Positions 12,283 through 22,377 of a DNA stretch of 64,000 bases are shown here, piece by piece. Each line of letters starts with the position of its first letter. Position 1 is the stretch's first letter. The notes under the pieces were generated by a model. It worked only from the letters and a program-made list of their open reading frames with translations. It had not been told where the DNA came from and made no database searches. A program made the translations under genes and the position numbers. The stretch covers positions 4,216,001 through 4,280,000 of the forward strand of contig JAAXNY010000006.1 of NCBI GenBank assembly GCA_013420905.1. Reading direction: 5' to 3'. Origin of the DNA: Collybia mongolica. Lineage: Eukaryota; Basidiomycota; Agaricomycetes; Agaricales; Clitocybaceae.

Positions 12283-12391
12283 TGATGAGAGTGGGATTCG
12301 AACCCACGCCACCGAAGTGACCAGATAACTGAGCAGCTACTGCTCTGGTCATTCCTTAGTCTGGCGCCTTGGACCGCTCGGCCATCTCACC
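12283..12391 (-). tRNA. tRNA-Leu(AAG) with a 27-nt intron
   Basis: Read on the minus strand, the gene begins GGTGAGATGGCCGAGCGG and ends TCTCATCA. The acceptor stem pairs fully, with one G-T. The T arm is GTGGGTTCGAATCCCAC. The anticodon stem CCAGA/TCTGG is separated by the loop CTAAGG, then a 27-nt insert (12327-12353) and A. The insert sits one base 3' of the anticodon, the usual place for nuclear tRNA introns. The anticodon is AAG (read as IAG), for Leu codons CUN. The long variable arm with a TTCG loop fits the class II shape of leucine tRNAs. Confidence 0.95.
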
Positions 12392-12577
12392 GTTGAAAAC
12401 AGGCTTGTTGAGACTAATATAATCACCTCGAACACCTGCGTTGGCCGTTTTTGGGAGGCACCAACCTATACCGGTTATGTAACCAACCAGTGATACAGGC
12501 TACACTTGTGTACTATATACAAATGAAGAAAGAAGAATATAAAAATGTATAAATGACTGTACTATGATGTGCCTTCC

Positions 12578-12938
12578 CACAGTGTCTGAGCCCCTCCTTG
12601 CCTGGATATCCAGTTTCCCCACTGACACACCTGGAAATCCTCTCTCCACCGCATCTGAACCATATTCACTTAGTCCTCCTAGTACAGTATATTCCATTCC
12701 AGGACACACTCAAGCTTACCATCTCTAATCTATGCAAACTCTGCCCTGTATACCAAGTTCATAGTGATAAGGGTTGGAGATGGCAGCCTACAAATGGCCT
12801 GAAATAGAATGCACTGCACTAGTAGTGCTTGTTCCAGGACTAACTAAATATGGTTCAAAGGTGGTGGAGGGAGGATTTCCAGGTGTGGCAATAGAGGAGA
12901 TTGGATATCCAGGCAAGGGGAGTGGATGTTCTGTGGAG
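12578..12938. repeat. Imperfect long inverted repeat, remnant of an older foldback-type element
   Basis: The segment 12578-12714 is an imperfect inverted copy of about 12805-12936. Shared words include GGATTTCCAGGTGTG and TGGATATCCAGGCAAGG in opposite orientations. The left arm extends outward as the complement of GGGCTCAGACACTGTGGGAAGGC. The right arm stops at 12936 and resumes past the inserted elements as GGCTCAGACAATGTGGGAAGGC (16232-16253). The right arm was therefore split by later insertions. The outer limits are not defined. Confidence 0.7.
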
Positions 12939-13972
12939 GCCCCCGGAAGCTCCCTTATATGCTTGGAATTTTTTTTCGCCAGAACAGACCTCAAATCCGC
13001 TATATGGGCCAGGGTTTTATGTCATCAAATATAAAACATACCAAAAACCATAAAAGAAAAGAAAATATAAGAATTTTTGAGACAAGAAAGATGGGGTTCT
13101 GGAAGAAACCCCTTATTTATTAACATCGTAGTTTCTAACAGGTTAGTAACATGTTAGTTATTAACTCACTCAAAAGGGTATGTTAAATATTGTTAATAAC
13201 CAAATTAAAAAACAGTCTCACAGATCATTTGAATCTATTAACTCCTATTAATGATTAATCACTAACCATCTCCCCACACACTGTTACCTCAGGATTGCAT
13301 GGTAATGGCATAATCGCACTTTTTGCTCAGTTTATCTGGACAGTTTTGGGCAACTTTAAGTGATTTTGATCCATATTTTTCATCTAGCCTCTGAAAGATT
13401 TTGGAAAATTATGGAAATCACAATTTTTCTCATATTGCTCTAATACTATATCCTAACATCATCATCATGGCTTCTGCCTCATGCATAGTCTTACAAGCTC
13501 TAAAAACCTTACTTGACTGATCTTACATCTCCAATTTTTGTTAATATGTTCTCAGAGAGTTCAGGAGAGGTCAATATCACTCAGAAAAAAGTAAAAGGGC
13601 CAGATATAGTGCAGGAAGATGAAGGGGAAGGGCCTAACTGGGATTGGTAGGGGGGAGGGATTTTTTAACAATTATTAACAATTATTAACAGTGTTAATAA
13701 CATTTCTAACTATTTTTAACATGTTATTAACATCTGTGAATAACCCCCTCCAAAGCTGCCAACCTGTTAGTTACTAACCTCGGAGTTTCTTCCCAAACCC
13801 TAAAGAAAGACTCAACAAACATACATATTCAAGTATCATGTCAAGTAAATTTGTGAGGTTTGGATATCATTCTACCTCCTGGAGTCCAGATCTTCCATCT
13901 ACAGCTATCCTTTCATGAGGACCCATACTAATAATAATAAAAACCCAAGGAAGGTCTGAAATCCACTATATA

Positions 13973-14184
13973 CAGTGGCTCAAAAAACTGCCCCAATGTT
14001 TGTACATTTTTGAAAGATCAATATGGTATGAAGTGCTGACATAAGCAGGGGACCTGGGGTAATTATGTAAGATACTATGACATCGTGGCTTTCCAATGGA
14101 CCCTGGATCATGTGATTTGGATCAAAACCCATTAAGCTATAGGCCAAACAAAATGATTACTCATTGGGGCAGTTTTTTGACCCT
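13973..14184 (+). repeat. Left 212-bp terminal inverted repeat of the Tc1 element
   Basis: Near-identical inverted copy of 15369-15580; differences cluster around 14120-14160. A 22-bp word ending CTGCCCCAATG lies at the outer end (13977-13998), and its inverted copy lies at the inner end (14162-14183), with two mismatches. Confidence 0.9.
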
Positions 14185-14199
14185 CTATTAATTTTCTAT

Positions 14200-15219
14200 C
14201 TAATACTTTGTATGACCACCTTTTGCCTTTATAACTGCTTGTATCCGCCTGGGCATACTTTCTATCAGGTTTTGGCATACCTCTGGTGGAATTTCACCCC
14301 ACTCTTCAGCCAATCTATCCCACAACTCATGTACTCCTTTGGGTGGTGTCGGATATTCTTTAAGACGGCGCTTGAGATGTTCCCAAAGGTGTTCTATTGG
14401 ATTCATGTCAGGGGATTGGGCAGGCCAGCCAAGGACTTGAATGTTGTTGTCTTCAAACCACTGTGTGGCCAGTCCAGATGTGTGTTTGGGGTCGTTATCT
14501 TGCTGAAAGTAGCGCTCGCCATCCACCATTTCCAACTTCTCAAAACTTTCCTGAACTCCACTCTCCAAAATTTCACAGTATTGAACCTTGTCCATGTTCC
14601 CCTGCACCTCTATGAGCTTTCCCACTCCATTCCACCCCATACAACCCCATACCATGAGGTTTCCTCCTCCTCCATGTTTGACAGTAGGTGATGTTGTTCT
14701 ATCAGATGGTGGTTCTCCCCTTTGTTTCCAGACATAAACCTTTCCATCTGACCCAATCCTATTGATTTTGGTCTCATCTGTCCATAGAACCCTTTTCCAG
14801 TCCTCCACAGTCCAGCTTTCATGATATTTTGCAAACTGGAGACGCCGGATGCGATGGGCTCGTTTGAGAAGAGGAGCTTTCCTCTTTGTAGCAGCATAAA
14901 ATTGATTTTCCTTGAGTGCATTTCTGACTGTCTGGGGTGTGACAGGATTGGGGATGATGCCATTGATGAATTGGGTAGCCTGAACTGCATTATCAAGCTT
15001 CCCTGACTTGATTTGACGAATAATTGACTGTTTGTCACGAACAGACAGCTTGGAGGGGCGGCCACCAAGGTTGTTTTCTTTGTTTCCATCCACATCTTTG
15101 CTGATCCTACTGATGGTACCCTTCCCTAGACCAGTTTTCTCCTTGATTTGACGCTGAGAATAGCCCTCATTGAGGAGAGAAACAACAGTATTGTGCTGAG
15201 CAGTAGAAATGGCTTTCAT
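14200..15219 (-). CDS. Tc1/mariner transposase (DD34E), intact
   Basis: A single exon of 339 residues. The N-terminus has two helix-turn-helix regions (SQRQIKEKTGLGKGTISRI and a second from about residue 55), joined by the basic linker GGRPSK. The catalytic triad is seen as WTDETK, then FQQDNDPKHTS, then SPDMNPIEHLWEHLK. There are 34 residues between the second Asp and the Glu, so it is a DD34E enzyme of the Tc1 type. No stop or frameshift is present. The frame ends 16 nt inside the left terminal repeat. The sequence is compatible with an active cut-and-paste transposase for TA sites, but activity is not shown. Confidence 0.95.
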   Translation of the reverse strand: MKAISTAQHNTVVSLLNEGYSQRQIKEKTGLGKGTISRISKDVDGNKENNLGGRPSKLSVRDKQSIIRQIKSGKLDNAVQATQFINGIIPNPVTPQTVRNALKENQFYAATKRKAPLLKRAHRIRRLQFAKYHESWTVEDWKRVLWTDETKINRIGSDGKVYVWKQRGEPPSDRTTSPTVKHGGGGNLMVWGCMGWNGVGKLIEVQGNMDKVQYCEILESGVQESFEKLEMVDGERYFQQDNDPKHTSGLATQWFEDNNIQVLGWPAQSPDMNPIEHLWEHLKRRLKEYPTPPKGVHELWDRLAEEWGEIPPEVCQNLIESMPRRIQAVIKAKGGHTKY

Positions 15220-15368
15220 GATGGTGGTAAGAGGTCAAGAAGATGATTGAACCAATTCCAACATGTCAAATTGATACAAATAAAGTCACATGACATTGTT
15301 TATTCTTCCCACAGTCCATAATGTTCTTGCATTGGATCATAAATGCCAGAATAATGGAAAATAAGATA

Positions 15369-15580
15369 AGGGTCAAAAAACTGCCCCAATGAGTAGCCAT
15401 TTTGTTTGGCTTATAGCTTAATGGATATTGATCCAAATCACATGATCCAGGGTCCATTGGAAAGCCACGATGTCATAGTATCTTACATAATTACCCCAGG
15501 TCCCCTGCTTATGTCAGCACTTCATACCATATTGATCTTTCAAAAATGTACAAACATTGGGGCAGTTTTTTGAGCCACTG
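15369..15580 (-). repeat. Right 212-bp terminal inverted repeat of the Tc1 element
   Basis: Near-identical inverted partner of 13973-14184. The 22-bp word occurs at its inner end (15370-15391) and, inverted, at its outer end (15555-15576). Confidence 0.9.
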
Positions 15581-15723
15581 TATAGGCCGAGGATTTGCCA
15601 AAATCACCTCAAATCTGCCATTCTGGGCCGGGAAAATCGTGATTTTGGGGGTCTCAAATCCGCAAAAAGATTCTGAACATATAGCAGTGCTTCCGGGGGC
15701 CTTTCTGTGGTGGAAGGCTCAGA

Positions 15724-16231
15724 AGGCCCCCGGATGCTCCCATATACCTTCAGCCGAAATTTTGGGGATTTCAGACCCCAAATTGGCCAAAATCTTTGAC
15801 CTAAGATAGGGGATTTGAGAGAAAATTTTTGAAATCTTCGGCCCATTATTGGGGATTTCAGAGCCTCACAGCCAAAACTTTTTGGGTAATTGTTATGTAA
15901 ATAAATGGTGAGGTTGACGTTTGTGATTCGTAATGTCTGCATCGAGAAGTTGGTTCAGATCACAAGTGGGAAGGAAGTTTGCAAAGAAGGTGAAAAAAAA
16001 AGGCTTTCTCTCAATTGCGTCGAGTCAGGATGGCACCCAGCACTAAAACAGCTGCCCGATTTTTTAACATCTATGTTTGTTTTCTATGTTTGTTTTCTAT
16101 GTTTTCCGTATGTTTTATGTTTTAAACATAAACCCCAGCCTGGATAGGGGATTTGAGACCTAAAACATTGGGGATTTGAGACTGATTTTCGGGAAATTTC
16201 GGGCCGAAGGTATGGGAGCGTCCAGGGGCCT
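15724..16231. mobile_element. hAT-like MITE (element B), same family as element A
   Basis: A 508-bp element whose ends are AGGCCCCCGGATGCTCCC and the complement of AGGCCCCTGGACGCTCCC. The similarity continues through ACCTTC and GAAATTT for about 36 bp. It is flanked by an exact 8-bp duplication GGCTCAGA at 15716-15723 and 16232-16239. There is no coding capacity. Internal GGGGATTTGAGA/GGGGATTTCAGA words recur several times. Its termini match those of element A, which lies only 21 bp to its left, so both probably used the same transposase. Confidence 0.85.
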
Positions 16232-16309
16232 GGCTCAGACAATGTGGGAAGGCATATAGGCATCAGGAAAACCACACTCTGTCTGATGCGGTCTGATCAT
16301 CTTGCACAA

Positions 16310-16490
16310 GGTAAATAAGGCAGAATAAGACAAATCATATTTGTCTGCGTAAGCTATGTACCTTTCTGGTCAAGACACAAGGCGACGTAAATGTCTTGAG
16401 GAAGACATGTAAGATGCTATAAGACATGTCTTACTTTTGTCTGTAACAGAATCTTTGTCTTTGGTACGACACTCTTGTCTTCTGTATGGT
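16310..16490. repeat. Subterminal cluster of GTCTT/AAGAC words in the Plavaka element
   Basis: About nine copies of GTCTT or its complement AAGAC lie within 180 bp, including the palindrome AAGACATGTCTT near 16421. A comparable cluster lies near the other end (about 22410-22560). Such subterminal short repeats are typical transposase-binding zones in CACTA and hAT elements. Confidence 0.55.
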
Positions 16491-16629
16491 ATTTTACTAT
16501 TTAGCCAGGCCAATATTTTTAGGGAACACGAAAACATTTAAATCAAATGATCAAATAGTAGTATTGGGAATTCTTGTTGCACAATAATATTCTACAGTCT
16601 AGGTAGTAATGATAAACCCGCCGCACAAT

Positions 16630-18873
16630 CTAGTCACTGTCGGCATCCACAATCGACTGCCATGCTGATCGTTCTTGTTTCACCACCATTAATTTGGCAG
16701 GCTTATCAAGTGTTTTCTCTACTGCGGCCATTATCTTCCCCCAGCTTTTCAATGTTAGCTTAGCTGAAATGTCTTGGCTGTAGAGGTCGGTTTTCTCTGA
16801 AAGCGCCGCTGAAAAATCACCAGTGGCCAAGTTGTAGCCAGTCGTCCACTGTTGAAAGACATGCTCCACCTATAAATCATGGTCAGCAAAAAGGACAAAG
16901 AAAGGATATACAACCATACTGCAGTTGCGGATAATGCTAGTGCACCCTCAGCATGCGTATTGATCAATAGCTCTGCTGGAACAGTGCGGAGTATAGCTAG
17001 ATGTTGTGCGAATGTGATGAGGACAGTCACCGCCTGGAAAGCTCCTTTGTATACCTAGAGGGTCAATTAATAGACAACAAATATTAGCGAAACTGTCACA
17101 TACATGATCATCTATGTTCTCAAAGTCATCCTCAATGCTAGCCCAGATTCCAGGTGTTGGCTCATTGGGATCATCAGGGAACGCCCACTCTACATAAGCC
17201 GCGCACTCGATGGGGTCATTGTAGACTGGGTCGGATTCCCAGAATGCTTGTACTGCTGCCATGGCCGCAGTCATGAAGCCCCGGCGCCACTCATATGTAC
17301 GCTGCTTGAGCTAAAAGCATGTCACTCTTTGAGAAAACCGAACAGTTCTAGAATAGTTACCACAGCAAATATAGGGTCTGCCTTGAGTGCGAGAACTTGG
17401 ATGTTGGTTGGGAAGATCAGGTCCCAGTGATCTTGGGCTGATTGTAGATGATTGAACAGCTTCCATACGTTTGGTGTAGAGCCGATATATTGCATCCATG
17501 TGGGAATGAAGACCTTTGTCCATTGGAGAGCAGTGCCCAGAGGGAGGTTGTAGTTAGTGAAGACAACCTGTGGGCTCTTGGTGCCACGGATTGCAGAAGG
17601 GGTTGTGATATCTTGAGTTTCATTTTTCACCTGCTGGTGGGTAGGACGGCAAACCATGACAAGAGACTAAAATGACATGAGCGTGCACCAAAACAACCAA
17701 GAAATAGGACAACATACCTTGAGTTCATTCGCTGGCTTCTCATTCAGCATTGCCCCAGCCTCTTTTGATTCATCCTCATCCTCATACCCTCCAAAATCAA
17801 ATTTACTAACAGAGAGTTCGATAGAAGTAGCTGCTTTGCCTCCAGAGGGAGTTGGAGTTCCTGTTAGACTGGCCTCAAAATCAGTTGTATTGGGTGACAA
17901 TGTGTTCGAAGATGTAAAGGAGCCGCTCCTAGAATGCATGTTTTCCCAGCCAGGAAGAAGGCCTCGAGGTTGATTTGGTTGAAGTCCAGGGCCTAAGGGT
18001 GAAGGCTTTCCTCGTTTAGTGCTGCAAGGTGGCTAGTGAGGGGATTGTCCACTGTTAGAATAAAGTGCTTACCTGGGTGCAAATGTGGCGTCGTCCAGTG
18101 GTGGCTTGCGTTTGGTTCCCACAGCAATGCCTTCATCATTGGAAAGATCCACCTCTGCATCATGTGCTGGAGACGTGATCTCCAACCTGTGTTTGTTGAT
18201 CACCTGGCAAAGACCCTCTGGTGCACGCAGTACAACCTTTTTCTTCTTTGACTTTGGTTTGACTGGAGTCACAACCACTTCATCAGATACTTCATGGATT
18301 GTTTCCTCTTCATAACCATCAATATATGCCTCATCATCACCACCAGGCTCAGCTAGACCATAAAGAAGTCAGATTGAAAGAGCAAAGTTCAAAGAAGCAA
18401 TCACCATCATCTGCTAATGGTGCAACCTCTCCTCCATCGCTCTCATCTTCATATGTTTCAGCAGTGGAATGCTGATCTTCAACCACAACTAGAGTTAGGT
18501 AAGTAATTGTACTTTCATGACAAGCTCTATTCAATTACTTACCTGTTGGCCTAGGTATCTTCATGATAAGTTTTGGCGTTGGCTGCACAGCTTCTTTGTT
18601 CGACTTGATATTTTCAAGTTCCATTTTGTTCTCAAACCAAGCTATGTCTTGCACACCATCTACTCTACGTTTGACATTGGCAACCACAGCTGCTGCCTTA
18701 GCTTCTTTCTTTGCTTGGGCTTCCTGCTTCGAAGTGACTATTTCTGCTTTAGTTCACTTGCGTCTGGGAATTGGACGCCTCAATGTCTCTTCATCTATGT
18801 CAGGCTGACCGGGATGTGCATCTTTGTTGGTTGCCCGAGTTTTAATGTGCATGGAAGCTAGAGGAGTTTTCAT
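16630..18873 (-). pseudogene. Plavaka element accessory ORF (ORF2), broken
   Basis: A multi-exon frame reading from ATG 18873 to TGA near 16630. The N-terminal half is Lys/Ala/Glu-rich and disordered (KKEAKAAAVVANVKRRVDG). The second half contains the conserved block TNIQVLALKADPIFAV and helical stretches such as AECAAYVEW-like ECAAYVEWAFPDD and LKSWGKIMAAVEKT. This is the partner protein commonly found beside transposases of Agaricomycete elements; its role is unknown. A TGA at 18756-18754 interrupts the N-terminal frame (RRK-stop-TKAE). Introns fall at about 18540-18485, 18405-18350, 17700-17665, 17340-17310, 17105-17055 and 16920-16870. Exact junctions were not all resolved. Confidence 0.65.
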
Positions 18874-19214
18874 GATATCGAGGATGGGTTTGAGAAATGC
18901 TTGGGATGTGGCAACTTTCTTCAACTTAGTGACTTAATGGAAGTCCGCTGGCCATTTCTGCCAACTCTTTGAACCAAGGCAAATTATCAACTAATTCATT
19001 TGTTGGTTCAAAACCATGCCAAATCTTAAATTATTTGTTGGCCCCCATGCAGGAGCCTCATTTGCAAAAGTTGAAGATTGGTTTACAATTCGGTGTGTAT
19101 TTTTTTGTGATAACATGAAGCCTTTCAATTGAACTAAATGCTACAGTTCTTCTCTGCTTCCTCACTCTCATCACTACCAATCTACATGCTTGGTTTACAC
19201 TGCTACCCTACACC

Positions 19215-22200
19215 ATGCTCGTGAAAACACAGCTCGACAGCCTTCCCACTCCTTCATACCTAAATCTTATGCCACGAAACAACCACAAGCCTTGTATCTT
19301 TGCATGCATCCATGGAACAACGCCGACATGCAAGAAAGGTTTCACAACATTGAGCGGAATGACACGTCACATCAATAGTGCTCATCAACAGATTCAAAAC
19401 CATTATGTACCTTCGCAAACTGATCAATCCCTCCCTGCAAGCCTTCACATTCCAGTTGAAGATGTTATCATGGATTGTGGCAATGATGAGCAACAAATAC
19501 CAAATCACACTGGCTCACACACTCTGTATCATCCAATTCTCAATGGTGAGTTGTCATAAATACTTAAACATTGATCGTGTTGTCATGAAATAGAAATAGG
19601 TACACCATGTGATTCTAATGGAAACGATCTGCCTCCTGGTGCACCTGCTCCAGGCTATGTGATGCTAGACCTATCATCAGACAATTGGGATCCATTCTCC
19701 ACTCGTGTTGAATTTGAAATAGCAGACTTCTTATACCAATGCAATCAGATGCCGGGAACACACATAGATGACCTACTTGATCTTTGGGCTGCCTCTCTTG
19801 GAGCAGGGGAAGAACCACCATTTTCGAGTCACAAAGATCTCTATAGCAGCATTGATGCCATACCACGTGGAGGCGAACCATGGTCATCATTTGCTATCCA
19901 ATACTCTGGTGAAGTGCCTGAAGACAAGGTGCCACCATGGATGGTAGCTGATTATGAAGTATGGTATTGCAATCCAAGGGCTGTCATTCGGAACCAACTC
20001 GCAAACCCTGATTTTAAAGGTGAAATTGATATGGTGCCATTACAGGAATTTGGCGCCAATGATGAGCATCTTTGGTCAAACTTTATGAGCGGAAACTGGT
20101 CCTGGAATCAGGCTGATATCATTTCAGAGGATCCCCAGACACATGGGGGGGTCTTTGTGCCAATTATTCTTGGAAGTGACAAGACAACTGTTTCGGTTGC
20201 AACAGGACAAAATGAATATTACCCGTTGTATGCATCTGTGGGAAATGTTCACAATAATGTCCGACGAGGACACCAAAACACTGTCAGCATCATTGGTTTC
20301 CTTTCCATCCCAAAAAGTACTTTCCTTACTCTTATCACAACCAATATTTCTGACCCCAAGCACTACAGCTGACCGACAATATGCTGATGACCCAACATTT
20401 CGGAAATTCCGGCGCCAGTTATTCCACTCATCTCTAGAAACCATTCTTGAACCACTTCATGCTGGTATGACTGTTCCCGAAGTGACCCGATTTCCTGATG
20501 GACATCTCCGCCATGCAATCTATGGTCTTGGCCCTTATATTGCTGACTACCCTGAGCAAGTCCTCTTGGGATGTATTGTTCAAGGGTGGTGTGCATGGCA
20601 AGTCAATTATATGAATTCAAATCCATGCAATCATTGACAAGTTACCACAGATGTACAGCTCATTGGGACTGCCTTGATGGTAGAGCTGGGCAACGATCTC
20701 ATGCACACACTCAACTACTAATGAAGAGTCTTGATTATAAAACACTTTGGGAAGAGTATGGCATTGTGGGTAATGTCATGGTAGGCACATCCTCTGTTCA
20801 GTTAGATTAAATCTTACCAAGTGCATTATAGCCATTCACTTCCAGCTTCCCTCGAGCTGACATTCATGAACTCCTTGCACCAGATCTGCTTCATCAGTTA
20901 ATTAAGGGAACATTTAAGGATCACCTTGTAACATGGATTGGTGAATATCTCGTAAAAACCCATGGCAAAACTCGTGCAGCCACTGTCATGGCTGACATTG
21001 ACTGCCGCATAGCAGCAGTACCTGCATTCCCTGGCTTGCGACGTTTTCCCCAAGGCTGGGGTTTCAAGCAATGGACAGGAGATGATTCAAAGGCACTCAT
21101 GAAGGTTTACCTTCCAGCAATAGCTAGCCATGTACCTCAGTCAATGGTTAAAGCTCTAAGGGCTTTCCTTGACTTTTGCTACCTTGTACGATGTAACATT
21201 ATTACCACAACTACTCTGGGCAAAATCGATGATGCTCTAGTGCGATTTCATCACCATCGTCAAGCTTTTGAGGAGTCCAGCATCTGGTTAGAGGGAATCT
21301 CCCTCCCACGCCAACATTCAATGGTCCATTATCGAGAACTAATCAAGATGTTTGGTGTGCCAAATGGCCTTTGCTCCTCAATCACAGAATCCAAACACAT
21401 CAAAGCTGTAAAGGAGCCATGGCAGCGTTCAAGCCATTTCAAGACCCTGGGCCAAATGCTCATCACCAATCAATGACTGGATAAGTTAGCTGCAGCACAT
21501 GTCAACTTTGTGGCCCACCACATGTTAGATGGTGCATGTCTTGCTCCTTATATCCAGCCTATCTCACCTCCACTACCCCTGATAACCACTACGGATCCTG
21601 ATAATGAAGCTGTGGATGGCCCAAGAGTTGAGGCAGCTGTCTCCTTAGCAAAGACACGAGGTATGGATATACAATGCTTATCTATTCCTCATTACTCATC
21701 TTCTTCCAGCACGAAACTATCCTTCTGGAGCCCGTGAACTCGGAAAACACATCAAACAACCTCAACTCCTTGATAATATCAGGCGTTTCCTGTATGACCA
21801 ACTTCACCCCAACGCTGCAACAGCAGCAGCTGATATGGAGATCTCTGAATGCCCCATGTTTGACAGCCGAATATTGGTCTTCCATTCAGCTGTAGCTACC
21901 TATTATGCCCCAAGTGATCATTCTGGGGTTGGTGGGATGCATTGACAGCAAATACGATCAGTGCCAATCTGGCGAAGTGGTCCAGCACGGCGTGATTGTG
22001 CCTTCCTTGAAAAAGACCCACTGCAGGAGGGCATACTGGGCCTGCACGTCATCAAGGTCTTACTATTCTTCTCATTCACATTCCGGCAGATCCTGTACCC
22101 ATGTGCCCTCATTGAGTGGTTCATTCATCCAGATGGCTGCGATGAGCCATGTGAAGAAACAGGAATGTGGATAGTAGAGCCAGAGTGCGATGAGGATGGA

Positions 22201-22377
22201 TGCCACATAACAGCTGTTGTCCATGTGGATAGTATGGTTCGTGGGGCACACCTAATACCTGTCTATGGTGACCAGTTTCTTCCTCATGGATTCAAGCATA
22301 CAGATTCACTCACTGCCTTTCAATCCTACTACATTAATAAATTTGCTGACCACCACATGAATGAAATTGCTTTTTAA
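19215..22377 (+). pseudogene. Plavaka transposase, inactivated by in-frame stops
   Basis: Exons 19215-19545, 19594-20316, 20369 to about 20594, about 20646-20780, 20832-21660 and 21710-22377. The N-terminus has a C2H2-like finger (CKKGFTTLSGMTRHINSAH). The core follows the family order: DWDPFST-like [90 protein letters not shown] and CSSITESKHIKAVKEPW. Two in-frame TGA codons break it: at 21474-21476 in the context TNQ-stop-LDKL, and at 21943-21945 in GGMH-stop-QQIR. Related proteins, as I recall them, have Arg at both places, so each stop fits CGA to TGA. The junction near 20594-20648 is also unclear, with WCAW replacing the usual WCPKCTAH. Confidence 0.85.

Larger units (their letters stand above)
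13973..15580. mobile_element. Tc1/mariner transposon, apparently complete
   Basis: A 1608-bp element starting CAGTGGCTC and ending GAGCCACTG, bounded by TA on both sides (13971-13972, 15581-15582), the expected Tc1 target duplication. The terminal inverted repeats are 212 bp each and nearly identical. One intact transposase frame lies on the minus strand. Near-identity of the repeats and an open frame suggest recent insertion. It sits inside element A, so it arrived later than A. Confidence 0.93.
12937..15702. mobile_element. hAT-like non-autonomous element (element A), carrying a nested Tc1 copy
   Basis: The ends are perfect 14-bp inverted repeats, AGGCCCCCGGAAGC at 12937-12950 and its complement at 15689-15702. 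They are flanked by an exact 8-bp target duplication TTCTGTGG at 12929-12936 and 15703-15710. An 8-bp duplication with short terminal repeats is the mark of the hAT superfamily. Without the nested Tc1 element it is about 1.16 kb, AT-rich, full of TTAAC/GTTAATAAC words and without a transposase frame, so it must be mobilised in trans. A full-length hAT source is not in this window. Confidence 0.8.

Noticed and set aside
12600..13034. Protein-like frames with repeated GGFPG words in both arms of the old inverted repeat
   Set aside because: They are the two arms of an inverted repeat read on opposite strands; no start, no extension and no known family.
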